Part shown: positions 1 through 6,484 of the stretch, in pieces
How the letters are laid out: each line of letters starts with the position of its first letter
Numbering within the stretch: position 1 is the first letter of the stretch
Virus record (IMG/VR): IMGVR_UViG_3300042288_001613
Span: 1 to 29,320 of that record
Origin: a virus
Strand: one strand, 5' to 3'
Length of the DNA stretch: 29,320 nt
Notes under the pieces: generated by a model
Told to the model about the DNA's origin: nothing
Seen by the model: only the letters and a program-made list of their open reading frames with translations
Database searches by the model: none
Program-made: the position numbers and the translations under genes

Positions 1-2
1 AC

Positions 3-581
3 CTCAAAGGCATGGGCCAGGTGATCGGTGAGGTGGACTTTTTCACCGCCGAGGATGATGTCGCTCCGATGGATGAAGAGGCTAAGGCTGGGGCGGGCCA
101 CCTGGGGGAGCTGCCTATCGTCTCGCCCGTCTACTACCGCTATGCCAATGTCAATGTCACCGAGCTAGCCCGATTGATCGGCGACCCCGAGCTGGCCCAA
201 CAGTTTGCCCGGGGATTCCTGACAGCATTCTGCGCTACCCTGCCCACCGGCTATATCCGCAGCCATGCCCACCTAACCCTGCCTGACTATGTGCAGGTGC
301 GGGTGACAGCGGCTCAGCCTTACACCTTGGCACCGGCATTCCATGTGTCAATCAATAGCTGCACCACCGACGACGACTTCCTAGCCCAGGGTATCCCGCA
401 CCAGGCCGCTGATGCGCTGCGCCAGTACCAGGACCGGCTAAACGTCATCTACGGCGACAAGTCGCTGTACAAAGCTGAAGTGACTACCCAGCCAGGCTGG
501 TTCGGCCAGCCCCTGGACGGGGCCATTGATGGGGCCCTGCAAGTAGCCATGGGTGCTGGCAAGGAGGTGGCCTATGCCTAG
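3..581 (+). CDS. cas7: Cas7 (type I-E Cascade backbone), 5' end outside window
   Basis: C-terminal part of a Cas7e/CasC-like protein, the subunit that forms the crRNA-binding filament of type I-E Cascade. The reading frame is open to the left edge (from base 3), so the true start lies outside. Family features: an FFTAEDD segment near the visible start, then YRYANVNVTELARLIGD, then LPTGYIRSHAHLTLPDYVQV, all in the order seen in CasC proteins. The stop overlaps the start of cas5 by 8 nt, as in normal Cascade operons. Cas8e and Cse2, if present, would lie to the left. Subfamily rests on recognition of conserved segments only. Confidence 0.85.
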   Translation, partial: LKGMGQVIGEVDFFTAEDDVAPMDEEAKAGAGHLGELPIVSPVYYRYANVNVTELARLIGDPELAQQFARGFLTAFCATLPTGYIRSHAHLTLPDYVQVRVTAAQPYTLAPAFHVSINSCTTDDDFLAQGIPHQAADALRQYQDRLNVIYGDKSLYKAEVTTQPGWFGQPLDGAIDGALQVAMGAGKEVAYA

Positions 582-1020
582 GCTAGTCCTGAAGCTAGCA
601 GGCCCCATGGCTGCCTATGGCACCGGGCCACGGCTGCAGCAACGACTGACGGAGGATGCCCCAACTGAGTCGGCGATCCGCGGCATGTTGTGTGCTGCCC
701 TGGGGATACGTCGAGGCCAGTCAGCGCCGGAACTGGACGGGCTGCAGGTGGAGATAGGCGAGACAAGCCATGGCGGAGTGTTGGAGGACTTCCACACCAT
801 CCGCGATGCTATCACCTATGACGGGGCCCCAGGCCGCAATGCCATCACCACCCGGCACTACCTGAGCGACTTCAGTTCCACCGTTACCCTGCGGGGCAGT
901 CTGGAGCAGATCCGCACCATTGCCAAGGCGCTGGCCCGGCCCAAGTTCCAGCTATACCTGGGACGCCGTAACTGTGTTCCGACTGGCCCGATCTGGGCTG
1001 TTGCCAGAGAAGAAGGCTAG
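574..1020 (+). CDS. cas5: short Cas5 (type I-E-like Cascade subunit)
   Basis: 148-residue Cas5 that would cap the 5' handle of a crRNA in Cascade. The N terminus LVLKLAGPMAAYGTG, the TESAIRGMLCAALGIRRG segment (about 31-48) and the late YLGRRNCVPTGP (about 127-138) follow the Cas5e pattern. Cas5e proteins are usually about 220-250 residues; this one ends soon after the GRRNC motif, so the usual C-terminal extension is absent although the frame is intact. The ATG at 574 is preceded by AAGGAGG, so it is preferred over the GTG at 553. No cas6, cas1 or cas2 follows; a hairpin array begins 6 nt after the stop. Confidence 0.82.
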   Translation: MPRLVLKLAGPMAAYGTGPRLQQRLTEDAPTESAIRGMLCAALGIRRGQSAPELDGLQVEIGETSHGGVLEDFHTIRDAITYDGAPGRNAITTRHYLSDFSSTVTLRGSLEQIRTIAKALARPKFQLYLGRRNCVPTGPIWAVAREEG

Positions 1021-1026
1021 GCCGAT

Positions 1027-1275
1027 TCCCACTGCGGTGGGCGTGGATCCGTATTGCTAATGCAGCCCCATTCTGATGGGGGTGAGTCGCCGGGGAAAAA
1101 TATCCCACACTGGTGGGAGTGGATCCAAAATTCACAACGCCTCACGCTGGTGGGGGTGCTTCACTCCACAAAAAAGCCCACTTGGTGGGAGTGGATCAGT
1201 GAATAAATAGGCCCCACCTGGTGGGCGTGGATCCTATGTCAGTATCCCCTACTTCCCACCTGGTGGGAGTGTGCC
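1027..1275 (+). CRISPR. CRISPR-like hairpin-repeat array 0, next to cas5
   Basis: Seven hairpin units start near 1027, 1065, 1103, 1140, 1176, 1212 and 1254, a spacing of 36-42 nt. Each has a stem of type CCCAC / GTGGG around a short variable loop, followed by a tail such as CGTGGATCC or GTGCTTC. The unit at 1065 has CCCCAT paired with ATGGGG, a compensatory change. Only about 14 nt per unit is free as spacer, far below the 32 nt of type I-E. No leader was found; the array is probably co-transcribed with cas7-cas5. Confidence 0.6.
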
Positions 1276-1308
1276 AGTCAGTTGTGCCACTAATATACCC
1301 CTAGCATA

Positions 1309-1345
1309 TTGACAGGCCCGATATACCCCGGCTATATTGATGACA
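1309..1345 (+). promoter_or_regulatory. promoter/operator A of the GGGGTATA family
   Basis: TTGACA at 1309-1314 and TATATT at 1333-1338 with an 18-nt spacer, embedded in repeated ATATACCCC and CATATTGACA blocks. The same arrangement, including a GTGCCACTAAT(A) box beside it, recurs near 5.3, 5.7 and 6.1 kb, and in simpler form near 21.05 kb. It drives the gene at 1377. The repeated ATATACCCC box is a probable site for a common regulator. Confidence 0.7.
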
Positions 1346-1376
1346 TGCCGCACCGCACCCTTTGGAGATAACTCAG

Positions 1377-1679
1377 ATGACCATTGAAAATCTTGGCTTG
1401 TTAGAAGAAGCGGATATAACCGCCATTTACTACTCCATATCGCCGCATCTGCGCCAGTCAGTGCTGCGGTTAATTGACGCAGCGGCGCACCATAGCGTCG
1501 ACCCCAACGATGTACGAGACTACACCGGTCTGAGCAGAGAAGTTTGCGAAGAGGTCGCTGAGACTTCTGCCAAAGCAAACGACTGGCTCATGTCGGGCTT
1601 AGAGGCTGGAAGACTGCTCATTGACAACCAGAGGACCACCGAAATACAGCGCAATTCGTTTACTCCCCCACGGGAGTAA
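1377..1679 (+). CDS. hypothetical small alpha-helical protein
   Basis: 100-residue protein, not recognised. The ATG at 1377 follows GGAG at 1364-1367 and lies about 35 nt downstream of promoter A; the TTG at 1362 lies within this ribosome-binding region and is rejected. The sequence is acidic and predicted helical, with a segment DPNDVRDYTGLSREVCEEVA that could be a small helix-turn-helix, so a regulator of the operator family is possible but unproven. Its position right behind promoter A suggests early or lysogenic expression. Confidence 0.65.
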   Translation: MTIENLGLLEEADITAIYYSISPHLRQSVLRLIDAAAHHSVDPNDVRDYTGLSREVCEEVAETSAKANDWLMSGLEAGRLLIDNQRTTEIQRNSFTPPRE

Positions 1680-1759
1680 AGGTGGTCCGGGCCTAGGCTA
1701 CCGCTGCCACCCCACAGCGCAGCGAGGGGACCAACCACTTACACCGAGAGGATCACGCC

Positions 1760-1990
1760 ATGAACGAGTACCAGCAAAAGCAACGACAATTCTACGTGAC
1801 TGCCACCCGCATGGGCCATGTCCAGACCGCCCTAGACGCCCTCTGGCGGGCTGCTAGCGAGGCCAGCCTGCTGGCTCCCGACGAGGTTAACTACCAGCAC
1901 TTCACCACCGCCCGCATCCTCGCCCTGCTGGATGGGCTTGGCTGGGAGCAGTGTAGAGACGCCTGGCTGGATTCTGGCCTGGGGATCTAG
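1760..1990 (+). CDS. hypothetical small protein
   Basis: 76 residues, not recognised. Its leader CCACTTACACCGAGAGGA before the ATG belongs to the CACTTACAGAGGA-type translation-start motif shared by many genes here, which supports the start. The protein is rich in Ala, Leu, Gln and Trp and looks soluble and helical. A terminator follows the stop. Confidence 0.65.
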   Translation: MNEYQQKQRQFYVTATRMGHVQTALDALWRAASEASLLAPDEVNYQHFTTARILALLDGLGWEQCRDAWLDSGLGI

Positions 1991-2008
1991 CCCCTAGCCT
2001 GCCTGCCA

Positions 2009-2034
2009 CCCCTGGCCCTCGCCGGGGGTTTTGC
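2009..2034 (+). terminator. rho-independent terminator
   Basis: Stem CCCTGGC / GCCGGGG with a CCTC loop followed by GTTTTGCTTT, directly after the gene ending at 1990. It separates that gene from array 1. Confidence 0.6.
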
Positions 2035-2058
2035 TTTGGCTTGCACCATTTGGCTGGT

Positions 2059-2113
2059 TGTGTGCTATAGTGGTGGCAGAAACCTTGACAATTTGGTGGT
2101 AGGTGACGGTGGA
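2059..2113 (+). promoter_or_regulatory. leader and extended -10 promoter of array 1
   Basis: TGCTATAGT (2063-2071) is an extended -10; 13 nt downstream comes CTTGACAATTTG and a GGTGAC..GTGGA block leading into the first repeat. The same order, with near-identical sequence, precedes arrays 2 and 3. No convincing -35 lies upstream of the -10. The TTGACA lies downstream of the expected start, so it is probably a leader element and not a -35 box. Confidence 0.6.
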
Positions 2114-2310
2114 CCCACTTCGGTGGGGGTTTCTCGAACGCCATCGAGAAGGCGTTGGTCGACCCTCGCAAGCACACCCCACTCCGGTGGGGGTTTCTCC
2201 GTGATGGCTGATCGCAATGTCACCAACCGGGCCGTCGCAAACACCTCCCCACCCCGGTGGGCGTTTCTCCAGCCCGTACCTATCCTATACCTCACCCCTG
2301 TGGGAGTTTT
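2114..2310 (+). CRISPR. CRISPR-like hairpin-repeat array 1
   Basis: Four hairpins with stems starting at 2114, 2178, 2248 and 2291 (steps 64, 70, 43). The first is CCCACTTCGGTGGGGGT, the same core as the first repeat of arrays 2 and 3. Copies 2 and 3 carry the long form: left flank CGCAAGCACA or CGCAAACACCT, stem, right flank GTTTCTCC. The intervening sequences are unique. Copy 4 is degenerate (CTCAC / GTGGGAG) and lacks the left flank. Confidence 0.6.
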
Positions 2311-2312
2311 CG

Positions 2313-2341
2313 CCCTGGCCTAGCCGGGCTTTGTGCGTTTT
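2313..2341 (+). terminator. possible terminator of array 1
   Basis: Short stem CCTGGC / GCCGGG with loop CTA, then CTTTGTGCGTTTT. Weaker than the other terminators, but placed at the end of the array and just before the convergent recombinase gene. Confidence 0.35.
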
Positions 2342-2347
2342 AGGCGC

Positions 2348-3235
2348 TTAAATATCCACGTAGTCCGAGCTGAACACCCCATTAAAATGCGCGTAGCGAT
2401 CCATTGTGAAGCTGGGCCGAGCGTGTCCTAATTGCTGTGCAATGCTCCACCAGTCGGATCCATGGGCGGCTGCGGTGACAGCATGGGCATGGCGCAGCCA
2501 GTGGGGGCTAGCCTGGGGCTTGCCGATCCTGGCCATGGCGACTTTCACCCACTGCCACGCGATAGGGTAGGGTACCGGGAATATTTCGTCCTGGTCCAGC
2601 GCATCCTCTGGCCGGGCCTGGATCAACGCGTCGTAGACCGCCTTGGAGCAACCGATCTCGCGGGCCTTGTCGCCCTTGCCGTGGTGGATAGCCAGGAACA
2701 CCCGCTGGCCGCGTAGGTGCAAGTCACACCACCGCACCGCTAGCGCCTCGCTGGCCCGAACGCCAGTAGCAAATAGGAAGCGCAGGAATAGCTGGGCCTC
2801 CAGGCTAGGTTCCTTGGCAATGGCCCGACGCATCTCGCCTTCGGTTAGGATCCGCTCTGCCATGACTGGCCGGGGCTTGCCTAGCCGGTAGACAGCGTGA
2901 GGCACATTAAAGTGTAGGTAACGAATGGAGCTGCCGAACTTCCACAGCGACTTGATAGCCGCCTTGTGCAGGTTGCAGGTAGCATCGCTCCAGCGCTTCG
3001 GGAACGTGGCCTCGTAGTCGATCAGCATGGCCGCTGTGACCATGGCTAGCTGGTGGCAGTCGTGGTAGTCGAGCCAGGCCCGTAGCCGGGTGATCGCTCG
3101 ACGGTAGGCTTTCTGAGTGCCAGCACTTCGGGAACGACTGATCCACATCTCGATCAGGTGGTCGTCGCTACTGGCCTGCTGCAGGGCAAGGCTAGCAGTC
3201 TGGGAGGGCTGGGAAGTGACGGTAATAGTATCCAT
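2348..3235 (-). CDS. tyrosine recombinase (phage integrase)
   Basis: Full-length site-specific recombinase, about 295 residues. An N-terminal SAM-like core-binding domain (about 25-115) precedes the catalytic domain with Arg160 in ATGVRASE, Lys187 in HHGKGDK, His245-x-x-Arg248 in HWLRHA, His271 in LGHA and the nucleophile Tyr281 in DRYAHF, so all catalytic residues are present. The start ATG at 3235 is 4 nt after the stop of the upstream nuclease-like gene; upstream in-frame starts would overlap that gene, and the Shine-Dalgarno is weak for all. Likely integrates or resolves the element. A second, shorter recombinase lies at 19844. Confidence 0.85.
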   Translation of the reverse strand: MDTITVTSQPSQTASLALQQASSDDHLIEMWISRSRSAGTQKAYRRAITRLRAWLDYHDCHQLAMVTAAMLIDYEATFPKRWSDATCNLHKAAIKSLWKFGSSIRYLHFNVPHAVYRLGKPRPVMAERILTEGEMRRAIAKEPSLEAQLFLRFLFATGVRASEALAVRWCDLHLRGQRVFLAIHHGKGDKAREIGCSKAVYDALIQARPEDALDQDEIFPVPYPIAWQWVKVAMARIGKPQASPHWLRHAHAVTAAAHGSDWWSIAQQLGHARPSFTMDRYAHFNGVFSSDYVDI

Positions 3236-3239
3236 GGCT

Positions 3240-3971
3240 TCAGGGTGCCCAGTACCCTTGTTCCCCATGTTCGAAGCGGGCGCTTCTGGCGGCGGTGAAG
3301 GCTTCAATTAAAGGATCGGCAAATGGATTTACGCCGTCTAAAATTTCTATGTCTGAGCCAATAGAGTTCTCCATGTCATACGCTGACGGCCAATCGCTAT
3401 GGCATAGATAAATACGTTCATCATCAGTTATCCTCCCAAATATCCATCCGTTTAAGCTGTAACTCGGGTATTTCTCCTCCATTTCGTGATCAAACCATGG
3501 AGGGGTATGCAAAAATGCACTTATGCTGTACTTTGCGTTGGAAAATTGTTCCGCAAATGAGAATTTAACCAAGTCAAACTCTGGCTTGTTTAGGTCTCCG
3601 CCTGCTTTCTGTAAACTCACCCAGTGATCCTGCCTTTCCCACGGGCACTCAAGATCAGTTGAATCTATCCAAGGCTGTCCTTGAATTAATAAAACTCGCT
3701 TGCCGGAAGAATCTGCCAGCTTATTGCAGAGAATCCATGAAGGATCTCCAGAATGGCGCATTGTGGCCGCTTTTACATTTTCGGGCTTTATTTCTACCCA
3801 TGCCTGCCAATCGTCAATCCAAAAGTCTGGAAGATACCAGTCCCCATCAAGGTTGAACCCTTCGGGCTCATAGGTCCAGTCCAGCCCCAGAGTATCAAAA
3901 AACACAGCCCACCGAGCCTCTAGCCTGGAGCGGAACCGGTAGCCACGGAACTCGGTTGTTATTGCTTGCAT
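3240..3971 (-). CDS. PD-(D/E)XK-like nuclease-fold protein
   Basis: 243 residues. The N terminus has YRFRSRLEARWAVFFDTLG, then YEPEGF, YLPDFW and WVEIKP. Glu18, Asp49 and Glu60-x-Lys62 match the spacing of a PD-(D/E)XK nuclease site as found in Vsr-like and phage endonuclease families; the C-terminal 150 residues are unrecognised. Base composition is visibly more AT-rich than its neighbours, which suggests recent acquisition. It is co-directional with, and 4 nt from, the integrase gene. Enzyme activity is inferred from motifs only. Confidence 0.6.
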   Translation of the reverse strand: MQAITTEFRGYRFRSRLEARWAVFFDTLGLDWTYEPEGFNLDGDWYLPDFWIDDWQAWVEIKPENVKAATMRHSGDPSWILCNKLADSSGKRVLLIQGQPWIDSTDLECPWERQDHWVSLQKAGGDLNKPEFDLVKFSFAEQFSNAKYSISAFLHTPPWFDHEMEEKYPSYSLNGWIFGRITDDERIYLCHSDWPSAYDMENSIGSDIEILDGVNPFADPLIEAFTAARSARFEHGEQGYWAP

Positions 3972-4002
3972 GGGTTCTATCCAACTAATAGCCGGGTGCT
4001 AC

Positions 4003-4053
4003 CATGCTAGCATGACTGGATCCAGCTTGACAGTTTACCCAGTATAGTATAGG
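4003..4053 (+). promoter_or_regulatory. promoter region of the sigma gene with 12-bp palindrome
   Basis: TTGACA at 4027-4032 is followed by AGTATAGTATAGG; TATAGG at 4048 gives a 15-nt spacer and TATAGT at 4043 gives 10, so neither is ideal. CATGCTAGCATG (4003-4014) is a perfect 12-bp palindrome just upstream and may be an operator, between the divergent nuclease-like and sigma genes. Confidence 0.45.
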
Positions 4054-4086
4054 GGAACACTGTCTTTAGCGGCTGGTGGGGGTGGC

Positions 4087-4677
4087 ATGAGCCGGGAAAT
4101 ACGGATCCAAACACAGGAGTTATTTGCGCGGCTTAGAACCCAACTAAAAGCCGCCGACTATAGGCGTACCCGCGACACCCTGATCCTGATCAACCTGGGG
4201 CTGGTGGAAAAGATAGCTGGCCGCTATGCCCAGGACGGCGTAGAGGCCTTTGATGACCTGGTGCAGGTGGGAGTGATCGGCCTGATCAAGGCAGTGGACC
4301 GCTACAACCCAGCTAAGGGCACCGCCTTCAGTAGCTACGCCGTCCCCTATATCCGGGGTGAGATATTGCACCATCGCCGGGACCGGGCGGTGACGCTGAA
4401 AATACCGCGTAGCTGGTCGGACCGGTTCACCCTGCTACGCCAGCTCTATGACGAGCGGGCCAGCCATGCCGCCATGGCCAGCGCTACCCGGATCCCGATA
4501 GACCAGATCCCGCAGGCGCTCAATGCGCTGCTACGGCCAGACTGCCTCAGCCTGGATGCACCGCTAGCGGCTGGCTTAACCGACTGCTGGGAGCTACCCG
4601 ATAGCAGGCCACCGCCAGAGCCAGACTGGGAGCCAGAGCCAGTCTACGAGGTGAGCTGCTGGGGGCTGGCACAATGA
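4087..4677 (+). CDS. phage sigma-70-family factor lacking region 4
   Basis: 196 residues. Region 2 is clear (about 26-100: LVEKIAGRYA, DDLVQVGVIGLIKAVDRYNP, FSSYAVPYIRGEI), and region 3 follows (LKIPRSW ... SLDAPL). Typical group 3 sigma factors (SigF/SigB, about 250 residues) then have region 4, which reads the -35 box; here the protein ends in an acidic, Pro-rich tail of about 30 residues with no helix-turn-helix. It should recruit RNA polymerase to -10-type elements but would need help for -35 contact, like T4 gp55. The RBS is GGGGGTGG before ATG 4087. The stop overlaps the next gene as ATGA, so the two are translationally coupled. Confidence 0.8.
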   Translation: MSREIRIQTQELFARLRTQLKAADYRRTRDTLILINLGLVEKIAGRYAQDGVEAFDDLVQVGVIGLIKAVDRYNPAKGTAFSSYAVPYIRGEILHHRRDRAVTLKIPRSWSDRFTLLRQLYDERASHAAMASATRIPIDQIPQALNALLRPDCLSLDAPLAAGLTDCWELPDSRPPPEPDWEPEPVYEVSCWGLAQ

Positions 4678-5030
4678 TGGACGAGGCTAAATATCTTTTT
4701 GAGCAAGGACAGTCTCTGCTGGCCGCTGCGGCCAGGACAGGCGATATTCTGACGGCCATGCGTGGCCGGGCATTGTGTCACCGGGCTATAGAAATGCGTT
4801 GGTATGACCACACAGAAGGCAACTTGCTGGATCCGCCATGGGTGAAGCGCACCATCGTCAAGGTCGGCGGGATCCACCATCCAGCGCCAGGGCCTAACCT
4901 GGGTGGGAGCGATCCAGGTTATCTGGAGTGGCTAAACCAGGACGCTGACCGCCCTGCCGCTGAACCTCAGCAAGTGCAGCTATCGTTATTCCCAGGCCAG
5001 ACACAGAGGCGGGGGGAGTACGCAGCGTAG
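4674..5030 (+). CDS. protein with sliding-clamp-binding motif, coupled to sigma
   Basis: 118 residues of unknown family. Residues 102-106 are QLSLF (codons 4977-4991), the consensus pentapeptide by which bacterial proteins bind the DnaN clamp, placed in a flexible, Pro/Gln-rich C-terminal tail. The N-terminal half (about 1-45) looks helical. The start ATG overlaps the sigma stop by 4 nt, implying that the two act together. The phage encodes its own clamp at 6938-8074. By analogy with T4 gp33 it could bridge clamp and polymerase for late transcription; this is inference. Other clamp-dependent roles are possible. Confidence 0.65.
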   Translation: MMDEAKYLFEQGQSLLAAAARTGDILTAMRGRALCHRAIEMRWYDHTEGNLLDPPWVKRTIVKVGGIHHPAPGPNLGGSDPGYLEWLNQDADRPAAEPQQVQLSLFPGQTQRRGEYAA

Positions 5031-5172
5031 AGAATCAAGGAATGCGATCTTGGCGTCCACCACATTGACCGCCCCTCCCGTTTGTAGCCGATAGTGTGTA
5101 TCCCCTCTAGGGGGCACCGTCGCTAGGCTCGTTGTACCCTGCCCGGTTGGATCTTTAAGCGGTGTCTGGCTA

Positions 5173-5265
5173 TCAGCGCTGACCGATGTAGATCTCGTTA
5201 CTGCGTATCTCCCCCCGCCGGAAGCTTTGACTAGGGGGTAGCATCCCCTCGGCCCTTTCGGCCAT
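5173..5265 (-). CDS. possible 30-codon ORF behind promoter B
   Basis: The interval 5031-5371 has no larger gene. The only candidate is a 30-residue ORF starting at 5265, 6 nt after the -10 of promoter B, so its message would be leaderless. The peptide is short and unrecognised. Alternatively promoter B makes a small RNA across 5031-5265, antisense to no known gene. Weakly supported. Confidence 0.2.
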   Translation of the reverse strand: MAERAEGMLPPSQSFRRGEIRSNEIYIGQR

Positions 5266-5271
5266 GTCCTT

Positions 5272-5301
5272 AATATACCCCCACCATATTGGGGTTGTCA
5301 A
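5272..5301 (-). promoter_or_regulatory. promoter/operator B
   Basis: On the minus strand, TTGACA (5296-5301) and TATATT (5272-5277), spacer 18, with GGGGTATA at both the -35 and the -10. It matches promoters C and D almost base for base, including the AATTAGTGGCACA block next to it (about 5314-5326). It points to lower coordinates. Confidence 0.65.
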
Positions 5302-5342
5302 TATACCCCGGGCTAATTAGTGGCACAATGACTGTCACAATA

Positions 5343-5371
5343 AAAAACCACCCCGCCGGGTGGCAGGGTGG
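5343..5371 (-). terminator. terminator of the 5372-5593 gene
   Basis: Read on the minus strand: CCACCCTGCCACCC, a short loop and GGGGTGG, then a run of six T. It abuts the stop codon of the 73-residue gene. Confidence 0.75.
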
Positions 5372-5593
5372 TTAGGCGTGGATCCAGATGGTGCGGTTTT
5401 CGCAGTGAGCCCGGTATAGCCAAACTGTCTTGGTGAAAAACCCTTTGGAGTCGGTTTCGTATCTGTAAGGCATAACGGTGTAGCCTTGGCGCTCAAGCTT
5501 TTGAAGCTCTACCGCTTTAGCAAAAGCGTTAAGACCTTTGATGTTTAGTTTGGCTTCACGGGATCCGTTGCTCTTGCGCTCGAACTTAATCAT
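5372..5593 (-). CDS. hypothetical small basic protein
   Basis: 73 residues, not recognised; basic N-terminal part (MIKFERKSNGSREAKLN) and aromatic-rich C-terminal part. AAAGGAGACCACT before the ATG at 5593 is a strong RBS. It sits between promoter C and its own terminator, so it is a single-gene unit controlled by the shared operator family. Confidence 0.65.
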   Translation of the reverse strand: MIKFERKSNGSREAKLNIKGLNAFAKAVELQKLERQGYTVMPYRYETDSKGFFTKTVWLYRAHCENRTIWIHA

Positions 5594-5684
5594 AGTGGTC
5601 TCCTTTTGTGTATTCTCCCTCCCCTACCTGGGCTAGCGTTTCTGGTGTTCCAGCCATCCGGGGTGGGTTGCTTTGTATGTTCTC

Positions 5685-5714
5685 AATATACAGGGGGTAT
5701 ATAGGGCTTGTCAA
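5685..5714 (-). promoter_or_regulatory. promoter/operator C
   Basis: Minus strand TTGACA (5709-5714), 18-nt spacer, TATATT (5685-5690); flanked by CTGGGGTATA and the AATTAGTGGCACA-like block, as in B and D. It drives the 73-residue gene at 5593. Confidence 0.7.
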
Positions 5715-5753
5715 TATACCCCAGGTAAATTAGTGGCACAACCACTGTCACAA

Positions 5754-5778
5754 TAAAAAACCCCTCCGGGGGGAGGGG
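5754..5778 (-). terminator. terminator of the 5802-5984 gene
   Basis: Minus strand stem CCCCTCC / GGAGGGG followed by six T, about 25 nt after the stop of the 60-residue gene. Confidence 0.75.
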
Positions 5779-5801
5779 CGGTGGGGTGGCTTGGTTGTCG
5801 T

Positions 5802-5984
5802 TTAGCCTAGCTGTAGCTGCATGTTGTGGAGTAGGGCGGCAGTCTGGTGGTTGGTCAGGCTGTAGCGGGTCTTGGCCTGGCCAACCCAGTGAGCCGGGTC
5901 TGCTTGCCAGGGCTGGCGGGTGAGCCAGCGGGCGGCGTTCCGAAAGGTGGGGGTAGCGGCAGGGGTGGTGGTGAAGGTGGTCAT
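5802..5984 (-). CDS. hypothetical small protein
   Basis: 60 residues, not recognised; Thr/Ala-rich N terminus, then helical with several Trp. The leader CACTTACACCGAGGG before the ATG belongs to the shared CACTTACAGAGGA start motif, which supports the start. It lies behind promoter D and before its own terminator, so it forms one of three similar cassettes. Confidence 0.6.
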   Translation of the reverse strand: MTTFTTTPAATPTFRNAARWLTRQPWQADPAHWVGQAKTRYSLTNHQTAALLHNMQLQLG

Positions 5985-6090
5985 TGGCTTGCCCTCGGTG
6001 TAAGTGGTGGGTGGGAGGAGGTTGGCTTGTCCTGGCGCTCATCACACTGTCGGTTTCCCGACTCGGCTGTTATCCGCCTCCCATGTCCCT

Positions 6091-6120
6091 AATATACCCC
6101 CACTATATCGGGCTTGTCAA
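6091..6120 (-). promoter_or_regulatory. promoter/operator D
   Basis: Minus strand TTGACA (6115-6120), 18-nt spacer, TATATT (6091-6096), with GGGGTATA boxes over both elements and AATTAGTGGCACA near 6134-6146. It drives the 60-residue gene at 5984. The remainder of 5985-6289 holds only this promoter, the following terminator and a solitary hairpin repeat. Confidence 0.7.
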
Positions 6121-6205
6121 TATACCCCAGGTAAATTAGTGGCACAGTAGCTGGCACAGGCCAAGAATTGATCGGAATGATCAATAACTCAGTCAATAAC
6201 TGGCA

Positions 6206-6230
6206 ATAAAAACCCCAGCTTATGCCGGGG
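6206..6230 (-). terminator. terminator of the clamp-SSB operon
   Basis: Minus strand stem CCCCGGC / GCTGGGG with loop ATAA, then TTTTTATT. It closes the methyltransferase-clamp-SSB operon. Confidence 0.75.
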
Positions 6231-6258
6231 CGTTTAACTCTCAAACGTGCCCGTAGGC

Positions 6259-6277
6259 ACTCCCACGGTGGTGGGAT
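6259..6277 (-). repeat. solitary CRISPR-like hairpin repeat
   Basis: One unit with arms TCCCAC (6261-6266) and GTGGGA (6271-6276), loop 4 nt, and GTGCC tail on the minus strand, the same form as units in the arrays. It lies in the 3' untranslated region of the operon ending at 6290, before the terminator. Confidence 0.5.
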
Positions 6278-6289
6278 CTGTCGTCTCAT

Positions 6290-6484
6290 CTAGAACGGCG
6301 TGCCAAGGCAGTCCAAGTCGGCTGGGTCGTCCAGGTTCAGGCTGATGAGCCCGTCAATATCGGCATTTAGCCGGATCCAGACTGTACTGCCTACCACGGA
6401 TTGTACGGTAGCCGCCATCCATGGCTTATCTTTGGTGACGCGGAACGATACGGAGTAGCCGGGGCGTAAAGATAGTCTGCTCAT
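6290..6484 (-). CDS. hypothetical protein of the replication operon
   Basis: 64 residues, unrecognised, with alternating beta-type pattern (SVSFRVTKDKPW, ATVQSVVGSTVWIRL) that suggests a small beta-barrel. Its start codon overlaps the SSB stop (TAATG), so it is translationally coupled to ssb. A role in DNA metabolism is guessed from context. Confidence 0.65.
   Translation of the reverse strand: MSRLSLRPGYSVSFRVTKDKPWMAATVQSVVGSTVWIRLNADIDGLISLNLDDPADLDCLGTPF

Noticed and set aside
1621-1857. 78-codon plus-strand frame between two small genes
   Set aside because: It overlaps both genes in another frame and lacks an RBS; the gene at 1760 has a conserved start motif.
2085-2090. TTGACA in the array leaders as a -35 box
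   Set aside because: No -10 lies 16-18 nt downstream in any of the three leaders, and a shared extended -10 lies upstream of it.
2114-2310. Hairpins read as a series of rho-independent terminators
   Set aside because: Most are followed by GTGGATCC, GTGCTTC or GTTTCTC and not by a T run. Only the last unit of array 2 has a real T run.
5683-6045. 120-codon minus-strand frame across promoters C and D
   Set aside because: It covers a terminator and the 60-residue gene in another frame, has Pro/His-rich translation of GC-rich DNA and no RBS.
6089-6289. 66-codon minus-strand frame
   Set aside because: It overlaps the operon terminator, promoter D and a solitary hairpin repeat; non-coding features explain the region.
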